The notes under the pieces were generated by a model, which searched no databases, was not told the DNA's origin, and was given only the letters and a program-made list of their open reading frames with translations. Positions 41,128 through 52,030 of a DNA stretch of 64,000 bases are shown one piece after another; position 1 is the first letter of the stretch, and every line of letters begins with the position of its first letter. A program made the translations under genes and the position numbers. The stretch is from Perca fluviatilis (lineage: Eukaryota > Chordata > Actinopteri > Perciformes > Percidae): the NCBI RefSeq assembly GCF_010015445.1, contig NC_053112.1:329812-393811 (forward strand). Reading direction: 5' to 3'.

Positions 41128-43095
41128 TAGGGCTGGGAATCAGCAGAGGCCTCACGATACGATATATCGCGATACTTAATGTCACGATACGATATCATCA
41201 CGATACTTATGTCACGATACAATATCATTGCGATACTTATGTCACGATCATCACGATACTTATGTCACGATACGATTTCATCACGATACTTAATGTCACG
41301 ATACGATATCATCGCGATACTTAATGTCACAATACAATATCATCACGGTACTTATGTCAAGATACGATATCATCGCGATACTTATGTCACGATACGATAT
41401 CATCACGATACGATATCATCACGATACTTATGTCACGATACGATATCATAGCGATGCGATATCATCACGATACTTGTCACGATACGATATCATTGCGATA
41501 CGATATCACGATACGATATTATCACGGTACTTAATGTCACGATACAATATCATCGCGATACTTATGTCAAGATACGTTCTGCATACTTTCACATATCGAT
41601 ATATCATCCATACTATCATATCATAACGATTCCATAATTGTCACATACTTACACCTATTATATTTATACTATATTACATCTTTTAACCATATCGGATACT
41701 TATGTCAAAACATTTGCGATACTTAATGTCACAATACATATCCATATTTATGTCAATGATACCATATTGTCACAACTTATGTCACGATACCATATCATCA
41801 CGATATATGCACGATACGATATCATGGATACTAAGTACATCATAAATTACTATCAAAATTATTGCATCAATACTTTTTCACTTACACAATACAATTCATA
41901 CTTACGCATACATATGGTACTTATAATGACAATATATGTATTATCTTAATCGGATATATATCACGAGATATCATATTATTCAGATACTTCTACAATACTT
42001 ATGTCACGATCATTCTGAGCATAAGTTCTCAATGCTTATGACGATACATTCATACATATTGCATCTTCAGTACGATACTCTGACATATACACCATATTAT
42101 ATACATATACTGTCATAAAAACATTCCCACAGATAACATGTACTCCATCTTAATGCGATATGATACGATCGATATAGATACTTATCAAATAATATCTCCA
42201 ATATTATCGATACATCGTTGCATACACGCAAGTTTATAAAAATCATATATGTCACGATACATATATATCTACGATTTGATCTACAGATACGATTCATCAA
42301 GAACTTATGTCACAATACAATATCATCACGATACTTATGTCGCGATACGATATCATCACGGTACTTAATGTCACGATACGATATCATCGCGATACTTATG
42401 TCACGATACGATATCATCGCGATATGATATCACGATGCGATATCATCACGATACTTATGTCACGATACGATATCATCACGATACTTATGTCACGGTACGA
42501 TATCATCGCACTGCTTATGTCACGATACGATATCATCGCGGTACTTATGTCACGATACGCTATCATCACGATACTAATGTCACGATACGATATCATCGCG
42601 ATATGATATCACGATGCGATATCATCACGATACTTATGTCACGATACGATATCATCACGATACTTATGTCACGGTACGATATCATCGCAATGCTTATGTC
42701 ACGATACGATATCATCGCGGTACTTATGTCACGATACGCTATCATCGCGATACTAATGTCACGATACGATAATATTGCGATTTTAAAGATATTGCAATAT
42801 TCTGCGATATATTACAATGTGTTTACCTTTTTTCCAACTTCAAATTCTTCCCAGTTTCAAATGATGTCCCCAAAAGGAAAACTTGTAGGAAACATCTGTT
42901 TTATCTAAAGATACATTTCTCTGTTTGTTCATCTCACTTCAATTTTATTGCTGCAAAATGTGATTGTCAAGCAGACAGACTGACCAACACATATATCATA
43001 AAAGACCCATACTTGGCATCTGTGTATCGATACAGTATTGCCACGAAAAATATTGCGATACTATGCTGTATCGATTTCCCCCCCCCCCACCCCTA
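41128..43095 (+). mobile_element. hAT-type element carrying a GATACGATATCATC array
   Basis: The left end TAGGGCTGGGAATCAGCAG and right end GATTTCCCCC to CACCCCTA are inverted. Flanks TTATCAAG and GTATGAAG agree at 6 of 8 positions. Inside, 41160-42780 is a tandem array of units such as CACGATACGATATCATCGCG and ATACTTATGT. The middle, about 41570-42300, is strongly scrambled. The right arm (TGTCCCCAAAAGGAAAAC to ATACTATGCTGTATCG) is unique. The same element lies inverted at 50320-52967. Confidence 0.8.
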
Positions 43096-43487
43096 GTATG
43101 AAGTGTTCAGTAGAGTGATGGCAGTGGGGGAAGAAGCTGTTCTTAACGTCTGGTTGTTGTTGTGCGCCGGGGCCTGACTAATGTCTGTGATTGGCTGTCG
43201 TAGAGACGCGCAGGGAAAACTCCACGTTACACCGAGACGGAGCCCACGTAGTCGGAGCCGGGACACAAACACAAAGATTTGTGCCGTAATGTTGAAGCGG
43301 CGTCTGCATGGACGGACTGCTGGTTTCTTCTTCTCTTGTTCAGCTGTCGCTCAGAGGGCCTGGTTGGTCGGTTACACAGCGTCGGGTGCTCCATGTACAA
43401 AACTAAACTGTGTATTTGGGAAGAGGACTTTGTGCAAGCTGAAGGCATCGAAAAAGAGCTTCGTGGCAGCAGGTTACTATCTCTTAA

Positions 43488-43997
43488 CCCTTGTGTTGTC
43501 TTCCTGTCGACTGAGCAACTTTTGGTTTTTCTGGGTCAAAATTTTAAATTAGTTTTTTTTGGTCGCCACTATAGCTTTGGTCCGTTTTTTTCTCCACATT
43601 TGTCACTTGTTTCTCAAGCTTTTACGACATTTTTGAAGCTTTTTTTTCCCCCACGTTTTTTTTTGTCACTTTTTCCGATGTCTTTGTCGATTTCTTCTGC
43701 GCTTTATTTCAAGTTTTTGTTTTCGTCCCACGTTTTTGAAGCTTTTTTTCACCACATTTTCGTCACTTTTTCTGACGTTCTTTTATCATTTTTTTTTTCT
43801 CCAAATGCTTTAAAATTGAATAAAACACCCAAATTCAGTTAAAGTGGTGAACTGATCATTTATTTAACTTGTGAAGAGCGCTGTAGGGAACCATCCACGT
43901 TATTGTTTTTGACAATTTGGTTGAAGGAAACCCACATTTTTTTTATATAGAAACTTTGTGAAAATGGTTCAAATTTGAGCCGAGGACAACGGAAGGG
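43488..43997 (+). mobile_element. piggyBac-like MITE in TTAA
   Basis: TTAA (43484-43487) is followed by CCCTTGTGTTGTCTTCC. The right end GACAACGGAAGGG is followed by TTAA (43998-44001). TTAA duplication with CCC/GGG termini is the piggyBac pattern. The T-rich interior has no frame. Confidence 0.82.
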
Positions 43998-44001
43998 TTA
44001 A

Positions 44002-44413
44002 ATGCTTTTGAACATATCATATCATTAAGCAGTTTCCCATGTGGACTTGCAGAGTTTGAGACAGTTCAGTCAGTTTCTTCAGCGTGGTGTATTGTAAGTC
44101 AACGCCGCCCGTGGGCCCCTCGCGCAGGAAATGTTTCCACCTGGGCAGGAAATGCAGAGCCCTGCCTTACAGCTGTGCAGCTCATCTCTTGTATATACAT
44201 CTCCCAAAGTCTGCAGAGCCTGAGCTAAAGAATGCTCTTATGTGGAGAGAAAACAGCAGGACGAGAAAACTGTCCAGCTGTTACAGCGGCTTAACCTGCG
44301 GGAATAGCTGAGTGGATGAAGACAGAGGGAACTTGTTCTGCTGTTGGTGTCAAGACCGTGAGACGTGGTTGAAAAGCAGAATGAGTTTTGGTAAAGTTTC
44401 CACGACGACAATA
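44002..44413 (+). other. Intron sequence, nothing recognised
   Basis: No exon, array or element end could be identified between the piggyBac-like MITE and the Tc1-type nest. Confidence 0.4.
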
Positions 44414-45815
44414 CACTGAACAAAATTATAAACGCAGCACTTTTGTTTTTGCCCCCATTTTTTCACGAGCTGAACTCAAAGAATCTAAGACTTTTTCTAT
44501 GTACACAAAAGGCCTATTTCTCTCAAATACTGTTCACAAATGTGTCTAAATCTGTTAGTTTGTTGTTAATAACACTCCAATACAGTAAAACTGCACATTT
44601 TAGAGTGGCCGTTTAGACCCTGTTTACACGTACGTGGTTATTTTTAACAACCGGAGACATGTCCCTTCGTTTACACGCAAACGGAGAATCCTCCTCTGAA
44701 ACCGAGTCTTTCTAAAACCTCCGGCCAGAGTGGAGATCTTTGAAATCTTTGTTTGCACGTAGACTGAGAAAATGGAGGTTTAGGCAGCCGAGAGAGAGAG
44801 AAAGAGGAAGTGATTGGTTGCTGTTGTTGCTATTTTCAGGATTCTGATTGGCTAACGTGGGCTTGAGCTTCTTGTTTACACCGCCACCTACAGGTCTGGC
44901 GTGCTCTCGGCTACATTGACGGCACATACAGTACAGGCCAAAAGTTTGGACACACCTTCTCATTCAACGTTTCTTTATTTTCATGACTATTTACATTATA
45001 GATTCTCACTGAAGGCATCAAAACTATGAATGAACACATATGGAATTATGTACTTAACAAAAAAGTGTGAAATAACTGAAAACATGTCTTATATTTTAGA
45101 TTCTTCAAAGTAGCCACCCTTTGCTTTTTTTGATAACTCTGCAAACCCTTGGTGTTCTCTCAATGAGCTTCATGAGGTAGTCACCTGAAATGGTTTTACC
45201 TTCACAGGTGTGCTTTGTCAGGGTTCATTAGTGGAAGTTTTTCCCTTATTAATAAAAAAGCAAAGGGTGGCTACTTTGAAGAATCTAAAATATAAGACAT
45301 GTTTTCAGTTATTTCACACTTTTTTGTTAAGTACATAATTCCATATGTGTTCATTCATAGTTTTGATGCCTTCAGTGAGAATCTACAATGTAAATAGTCA
45401 TGAAAATAAAAAGGAAACGCACTGAATGAGAAGGTGTGTCCAAACTTTTGGCCTGTACTGTATATATACACGGATACATGTAAACTAACACTTTCCTGTA
45501 AACTGACAGCTGTGCATAATGTTATTTTTGAAAACGGAGAGGAATATAGCCGGCCACGTGGAAACGTAGCATTATTGTGTCCAGCCTAAGTCACACCTGT
45601 GCAATAATCCTGCTGTCTAATCAGCATCTTGATATGCCACACCTGTGAGGTGGATGGGTTATCTCTGCAAAGGAGAAGTGCTCACTGACAGATTTAGACA
45701 GATTGGTGAACAGTATTTGAGAGAAAGAGGCCTTTTGTGAACATAGAAAACAGTCTTAGATCTTTGACTTCGGCTCATGAAAAAATGGGGGCAAAACAAA
45801 TAATTTTGTTCAGTA
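44414..45815 (+). mobile_element. Tc1-type MITE containing two further nested elements
   Basis: The outer ends CACTGAACAAAATTATAAAC and TAATTTTGTTCAGTA are flanked by TA. Arms such as TTTTGTTTTTGCCCCCATTT at the left and AAAATGGGGGCAAAACAAA at the right are inverse. Inside, about 44604-45580 is a second element (CCCTGTTTACACGTACGTGG at the left, CCACGTGGAAACGTAGC at the right). That one contains the foldback MITE at 44929-45460. Confidence 0.78.
44929..45460 (+). mobile_element. Tc1-type foldback MITE, second copy
   Basis: The ends CAGTACAGGCCAAAAGTTTG and CAAACTTTTGGCCTGTACTG are perfect inverted repeats flanked by TA. The sequence is nearly identical to 37427-37970, with the same central loop GTGCTTTGTCAGGGTTCATT. 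Few differences separate the copies, so both are fairly young. Confidence 0.92.
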
Positions 45816-46818
45816 TACATTGATAGGTTGGATATTTCAGCCTACATGTTTCAAATGTATTTGATATCTTGTATGTAGGGTACTACACAAGAAGGTTAGT
45901 CTGGGGACAACCTTCACCCACAAGAAGGTGTGAATCTATTATGAGTTTGGGTACAACTTTCACACAGAGGAACTGGAGCCAGGAATGTGGTAATCTATTA
46001 GGAACATCGGCCATAAAAGGTGTAGTTTAAGAGTAAACTGTTGCGCTGAAATAGGTAGCTTGAAGCGTGTGAAGACAAAAAGTATAAAGGAGTTATTCTG
46101 ATGTTCGTAGAGACACTATGGGGACATGCTCTTAGGAGGGTGCACACATGGTTATCTTCCTTTCTAGGAGAAGAAACCTTGGCATATACATTTGGTGCAT
46201 GTCAGCTGTTCTCCCCTTTCATGAAAGCATGTTTCTTTGTTGTGCATTAGTCTGAACTCATCGTACTCAGCATTTGTTCTAGTCTCCATCTCATTTCCAG
46301 ATATTTCCCAGATATCATACATTTGTGTAAATGAAGTAATGAAGTTTCAAAGGGACATTTTCAGTCAATTTCATTTAGGGCGCTTTCACACCGGCCTCCT
46401 TAAGTTCGGTTCAATGTCTCCAGAGTTGGTTCCCCCCTTGGTTCGTTTGTGCAGGTGTGAATACAGCACTCGCACCAGAAGTGGACCAAACAAGCGTACT
46501 TTCAAACGAGCTCTGCAGCTCTCTGTGGCGAGAACGTGACGCGACCTGGAACAGACCACGGCGAGTCTGAGCCGGACGTCTCCTGCAGCCAGGTGTGCTT
46601 TTTTATACTTCTCTCGGTGAGCAGAGCAGCCGTGGAAACAATATCTGTCTGGAAAATGATTTAAATGAAATGAGCACGGAGACGTCCAGAACACAGGACC
46701 TTCTTCCTGGATTTACTTTCTTTGTCCCACCCCCTGACACGCGTGACCAATAAGAGGAGTTCTTGCGTGATTTGTAACGACACATTCTGGGTTCGCTTGG
46801 ATTTTTCCGTGTGAACAG
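45816..46818 (+). other. Intron sequence, possible left end of a larger element at 46378
   Basis: Bases 46378-46395 (GGGCGCTTTCACACCGG) are the inverse of GGTGTGAAAACGCCC at 49572-49586. They may be the termini of a 3.2-kb element enclosing everything between. No matching target duplication was seen. The rest of the stretch shows nothing recognisable. Confidence 0.35.
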
Positions 46819-47196
46819 TAGGGTTGGGCATCGAGACTATTGGTCTATTGGAATCGTTTTGGAATCGTTTGGAGGATTTGGTTTCAAATCCGATCATCAC
46901 TTCCCAATTTAGCATGCGCAAGTTTTGGTTTCCGTAGCAGCCAGGCGCTTGTTGTGTTGCAGCCATGCAGCACAGTAAGCGGCGCTCTAGTGTGGCTTTA
47001 TTTTACGTTGAAAAAGCTGTAAAACTGCAAACCACCATTGAATCAAAATAAAACTTTCCTCTTATTTGTGAAAATAAGCATGTGACCCGTTTCAACTCCA
47101 CCCCTCAAAGAATTTGAATCGAGAACCAATAAGAACCGGAATCAGAAGGAAGAATCGGAATCAGAATCGTTAAAATCCAAACGATGCCCAACCCTA
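46819..47196 (+). mobile_element. hAT-type MITE, TAGGGTTGGGCATCG termini
   Basis: The ends TAGGGTTGGGCATCG and CGATGCCCAACCCTA are perfect inverse copies, flanked by exact GTGAACAG duplications (46811-46818 and 47197-47204). The interior has GGAATCGTTTTGGAATCG and its counterparts. No frame. Confidence 0.93.
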
Positions 47197-47248
47197 GTGA
47201 ACAGTGTTTCCTCTCTGTTGATTTAGTAGTGGCGGTGGCCTGGCTGAC

Positions 47249-47425
47249 CCCAGACCCTTCTCAGCTGTAACTGAGAGGGGGGGTCTGGGGGAAGCTTCAT
47301 TCACAGCCCATTTCCAAAAGGGGGGGGGCGTCACCAACGGACGCGGCTCGAATGCCTCTGGTCGCCATTGGGTAGTCCTTCAACCAATCGGAGCAACGAT
47401 CCGGGTGACGTAGCAGCGACAGATT
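47249..47425 (+). repeat. Interspersed repeat (CCAGACCCTTCTCAGCTG), first copy
   Basis: A block from CCAGACCCTTCTCAGCTGTA to CAACCAATCGGAGCAACGAT matches 62315-62460 closely. It holds a short palindrome, CAGACCC...GGGTCTG. Class unknown. Confidence 0.7.
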
Positions 47426-47617
47426 TAAGTTTGCGATACATGACAGACACACTAGCTCTCTTTGTGTGAAACAGTTAAAAAATAAAAACGCTATTAAGAA
47501 ATAAGAAATAAAAACACGCTACAAATGTTAAGCTAACAAAGTGGTTCTTTTTCGTTCCCTTGGGAAAAGTGAGGAGGTTATTTTTTCATTTTTTTCTTGG
47601 TCAACGGGTTTCTGCCG

Positions 47618-48772
47618 AATCGGTGGCCGAGCCCTCCTCAACGGTTGTGATTGGTGTAGAGCCCTCCTCAACGGTTGTGATTGGTGTAGAGCCCTCCTCA
47701 ACGGTTGTGATTGGTGTAGAGCCCTCCTCAATGGTTGTGATTGGTGTAAAGCCCTCCACAACGGTTGTGATTGGTGTAAAGCCCTCCTCAACGGTTGTGA
47801 TTGGTGTAGAGCCCTCCTCAGCGGTTGTGATTGGTGTAGAGCCTCCCTCAACGGTTGTGATTGGTGTAAAGCCCTCCTACTTGTGATTTAGCCAGTTGTA
47901 CAGTAAAGCCCGCCTCAACGGTTGTGATTGGTGTAGAGCCCTCCTCAACGGTTGTGATTGGTGTAAAGCCCTCCTCAACGGTTGTGATTGGTGTAGAGCC
48001 CTCCTCAACGGTTGTGATTGGTGTAAAGCCCTCCTCAACGGTTGTGATTGGTGTAAAGCCCTCCTCAACGGTTGTGATTGGTGTAAAGCCCTCCTCAACG
48101 GTTGTGATTGGTGTAAAGCCCTCCTCAACGGTTGTGATTGGTGTAGAGCCCTCCTCAACGGTTGTGATTGGTGTAGAGCCCTCCTCAGCGGTTGTGATTG
48201 GTGTAGAGCCTTCCTCAACGGTTGTGATTGGTGTAAAGCCCGCCTCAACGGTTGTGATTGGTGTAGAGCCCTCCTCAACGGTTGTGATTGGTGTAGAGCC
48301 CTCCTCAGCGGTTGTGATTGGTGTAGAGCCCTCCTCAACGGTTGTGATTGGTGTAAAGCCCTCCTCAACGGTTGTGATTGGTGTAGAGCCCTCCTCAACG
48401 GTTGTGATTGGTGTAAAGCCCGCCTCAACGGTTGTGATTGGTGTAAAGCCCTCCTCAACGGTTGTGATTGGTGTAAAGCCCTCCTCAACGGTTGTGATTG
48501 GTGTAGAGCCCTCCTCAACGGTTGTGATTGGTGTAAAGCCCTCCTCAACGGCTGTGATTGGTGTAAAGCCCTCCTCAACGGTTGTGATTGGTGTAAAGCC
48601 CTCCTCAACAGTTGTGATTGGTGTAGAGCCCTCCTCAACGGTTGTGATTGGTGTAGAGCCCTCCTCAACGGTTGTGATTGGTGTAGAGCCCTCCTCAACG
48701 GTTGTGATTGGTGTAGAGCCCTCCTCAACGGTTGTGATTGGTGTAGAGCCCTCCTCAACAGTTGTGTCTGTC
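47618..48772 (+). repeat. 30-bp tandem array, about 38 units
   Basis: The unit is CTCCTCAACGGTTGTGATTG then GTGTA(G/A)AGCC, with one irregular join at 47875-47915. Variants GCGG and AACAG recur. Because 30 is divisible by three and the unit has no stop in several frames, open frames of about 300-370 codons run through it on both strands. There is no splice-site, domain or codon evidence that any is expressed. Confidence 0.96.
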
Positions 48773-48867
48773 CTGCCCCCCACTGCTAAACCCACCCCCC
48801 ACCGGAGAAACCACTCCAAGTTTACAAACCCATCACCTGATTCGGACCCCAGTGAACAAACTATAGG

Positions 48868-49567
48868 CAGTCCTTCCAGAAATATGAGGAGTTTTTTTGC
48901 GATTGTTACGGGGCAAAAATCCTTGATTATGCGGCATGTTTTCTTAAAAAATGCGATGGAATATGCTCTATATGATATTTATGCAATGACATTGCGGGAA
49001 CTTGCAAAAATTTCCAAAAAATTCAAAAAATAAAGTTTACAGATATTCAGTCATTGCAATACATAAACAAATAAGATACAAAAATATATACAAATAATAT
49101 AATATGAAAGTGAAAAAGTAATAGTCTAAACAGGGAAATAAAAGATACAAAAGAGACAGACTTTCAACAATTCAAAAATCGTTAATAATATAGACACTTA
49201 AAGAGATTTGAGTAGACAGCAGATATTAAGATAGCTTTCTGATACCAACTTAAGAGACTCAGAGTACAACATGTCAAATCCCCCCCCCCCCTTAACACGC
49301 TGCTTTTTGATGATGTTCACGTCGCTTAATTACGTCACTTCATAACGTTCCCATGGCAACAAGGCTAAATGGCTGCTCTTGTGTGAAGTAAACGCAACAT
49401 TTTTCAACTTTCTGCTAAGATATATTATGGGACTTTTTTTGCAACGAAAATGCGGGGATTATGAAATCATGCAAGCCCCGCATATTTTGCACGGAAATCG
49501 GCAATTTATGCAGCGAAATTAATCATAAATTATGCATTTGCATAATCGTGTTTTTCTGGAGGGACTG
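48868..49567 (+). mobile_element. hAT-like TIR element (CAGTCCTTCCAGAAA termini)
   Basis: The left end CAGTCCTTCCAGAAATA and right end TTTCTGGAGGGACTG are inverse, flanked by TATAGG on both sides (48862-48867 and 49568-49573). The interior arms are also inverse in part (TTGCGATTGTTACGGGG at the left, GCATAATCG at the right). It is AT-rich with no transposase. Confidence 0.75.
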
Positions 49568-49708
49568 TATAGGTGTGAAAACGCCCAAAGAGGCAGCAGG
49601 TGGTCAGTGGTCTCTCTTCAGTCCCTGAGAATCTTTCTTCACATCATCACTTCATCTTCTGTATTTTACCTTCTCTCTCTTTTGTTTGTTTGTTTTTTGC
49701 CGGTTCAG

Positions 49709-49837
49709 ACGTCGACGAGTGTCAGCAGGACCGCTGCCACCACGACGCCTTCTGCTCCAACACGCAGGGCTCCTACAACTGCCAGTGCCACCCCGGTTTC
49801 CACGGCGACGGCTTCCAGTGCCGCCCGGCGACCTCAG
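49709..49837 (+). CDS. nid1: nid1 exon: calcium-binding EGF-like domain 5
   Basis: This 129-base exon with phase-1 borders follows TTTTTTGCCGGTTCAG and precedes GTAGGT. It encodes [20 protein letters not shown], then [18 protein letters not shown]. The D-V-D-E-C start and the C-x-N-x4-Y-x-C motif are the calcium-binding EGF signature and the consensus for Asn/Asp beta-hydroxylation. It corresponds to the last rod EGF before the thyroglobulin domain in NID1. The exon is intact, and the frame agrees with both neighbours if the one-base loss in the preceding exon is an error. Confidence 0.95.
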
Positions 49838-49907
49838 GTAGGTGACTTCCCGCCTTAGTTCACGCACCCACACCACTGTAGCCCTGAATTTACAATCGAG
49901 CCGTCAG

Positions 49908-50249
49908 TAGGGCTGGGCGATACGGAGAAAATCAAATATCACGATATGTTACCGCAACGATATCGTAGCGTTGACTATCGGTGCTTTCACTAAATATTTA
50001 CACAATAAGATTTTAGATGAATAATCATCAGTAATGTGGATATAATGACTAAGTGGGTAAAGGTGAATAATAGAACAGTTATACAACAGTCTGGTAAGTT
50101 CAGAAAATGACATCACTTTACTGTAACAGCCTTTAACACCAGGAACAGACACTTATGTCATATTAAGATATTAAGATATACAAAATCTAAGACGATATCT
50201 AGTCTCATATCACGATATCGATATAATATCCATATATTGCCCAGCTCTA
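49908..50249 (+). mobile_element. hAT-type MITE, second copy of the 26155 family
   Basis: The ends TAGGGCTGGGCGATA and TTGCCCAGCTCTA are flanked by exact GCCGTCAG duplications (49900-49907 and 50250-50257). Compared with 26155-26513 it lies inverted (GGTGAATAATAGAACAGTTA here). Confidence 0.9.
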
Positions 50250-50434
50250 GCCGTCAGTTTCCTGACAAAAAAGCCCCAAATCAGATGCAGACCGGCGCTA
50301 GAATGCGCTGTGTGAACTGTAGGGGTGGGGGGGGGAAATCGATACAGCATAGTATCGCAGTATTTTCCGTGGTAATACTGTATCGATACACAGACGGCAA
50401 GTATCGATCTATTATTATATATATATATGTGTGT

Positions 50435-50522
50435 TTAGTGGTGCACGATATAATATCGGCCGATATGGTCATTTTTTTAACACATCGGTATCGGTTCGAT
50501 GTCAAATTATATATAATTATAA

Positions 50523-50560
<38 letters not shown>

Positions 50561-50812
50561 TTTCTTCTGAAAATCTGATGACAGTCATATTTTTCACACA
50601 GGTAAAGGTGCCCAATGTCAGTCATTTCGGAAAATAAATCTCAAAAATAAATAAATAAAATGCGTATTGGAAAATAGTTCTTTATTTGATTGTCATAAAA
50701 ATTTGATTTCTATACGGAGATATCGACATCGGCAAATATCGGTATCGGCCATAACAGCAATATTAATATCGGTTATCGGTATCGGCCATCATTTTCACAT
50801 CGGTGCATCACT
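50435..50812 (+). mobile_element. TIR MITE nested in the inverted hAT element
   Basis: The left end TAGTGGTGCACGATATAATA and right end CATCGGTGCATCACTA are inverse. The interior is rich in ATCGGTATCGGCC and holds an (AT)n run at 50530-50557. The flanks do not show a convincing 8-bp duplication. Confidence 0.7.
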
Positions 50813-51249
50813 ACCTGTGTCGGTCAGTCTGTCTGCTTCACAATCCCCACTTTTGCAGCAATGCAATTGAAGTGAGATGAACAAACAGAGACATGTATAT
50901 ATTTTTAGATAAAACAGATGTTGACTTTTGGGGACATAATTTGAAATTGGGAAAAATTTGAAGTTGGGAAAAAAGGTAATAATAATATAATACGTTTAAT
51001 TTGTAATGCACTTTATATTTACGCAAATCTCAAAGTGCTACGTGATAGTGCTAAAAATTATAAAAACACATGGAGAGCATGAAAAAAAAAAAAAAGAAGA
51101 AGTAAATAAAAGGAAAAGGGCACAAGTTCACTCCAAAGCTCTCCTAAAAAGGTGGGTTTTAAGGCCACGCTTAAACACGTTTAAATATTGTAATACATTG
51201 CAATATATCGCAGAATATTGCAATGTGTTTAAAATCGCAATAATATCGT

Positions 51250-52030
51250 ATCAATTTCAATTCAATTTTATTTATAGTATCAAATCATAACAGAGTTATC
51301 TCGAGACACTTTACAGATAGAGTAGGTCTAGACCACACTCTATAATTTACAAAGCCCCAACAATTACAGTAATTCCCTCAAGAGCAAGCATTAGCAGTGG
51401 CTGTTGCGACAGTGGCGAGGAAAAACTCCCTTTTAGGAAGAAAAACCTGCTCCTCCAGGTATGATCCTGTTTTGTTTGTTCCTTTTATAGTTTATAGTTT
51501 TACTTAGTTTTGTTTGTTCCTTTTATAGTTTATAGTTTTACTTAGTTTTGTTTGTTCCTTTTATAGTTTATAGTTTTACTTAGTTTTGTTTGTTCCTTTT
51601 ATAGTTTATAGTTTTACTTAGTTTTGTTTGTTCCTTTTATAGTTTATAGTTTTACTTAGTTTTGTTTGTTCCTTTTATAGTTTTACTTAGTTTTGTTTGT
51701 TCCTTTTATAGTTTATAGTTTTACTTAGTTTTGTTTGTTCCTTTTATAGTTTATAATTTTACTTAGTTTTGTTTGTTCCTTTTATAGTTTATAGTTTTAC
51801 TTAGTTTTGTTTGTTCCTTTTATAGTTTTACTTAGTTTTGTTTGTTCCTTTTATAGTTTATAGTTTTACTTAGTTTTGTTTGTTCCTTTTATAGTTTATA
51901 GTTTTACTTAGTTTTGTTTGTTCCTTTTATAGTTTATAGTTTTACTTAGTTTTGTTTGTTCCTTTTATAGTTTATAGTTTTACTTAGTTTTGTTTGTTCC
52001 TTTTATAGTTTATAGTTTTACTTAGTTTTC
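51250..52030 (+). repeat. Fish interspersed repeat plus 38-bp tandem array
   Basis: Bases 51250-51470 (CACTTTACAGATAGAGTAGG, then GACAGTGGCGAGGAAAAACT) are a widespread fish repeat with a degenerate relative at 53063-53290. Bases 51475-52030 are about 14 copies of a 38-base unit containing TTTGTTTGTTCCTTTTATAG and TTTATAGTTTTACTTAG. Some units lack the TTTATAG step. Confidence 0.88.

Noticed and set aside
47848..49033. Open frames of 293-369 codons with 10-residue repeats
   Set aside because: Product of the 30-bp intronic array, open in several frames at once; no support for expression.
46378..49586. A single 3.2-kb transposon bounded by GGGCGCTTTCACACC and GGTGTGAAAACGCCC
   Set aside because: The short inverse ends are suggestive, but no target duplication was found and the interior contains other complete elements and an array. 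Kept only as a possibility.
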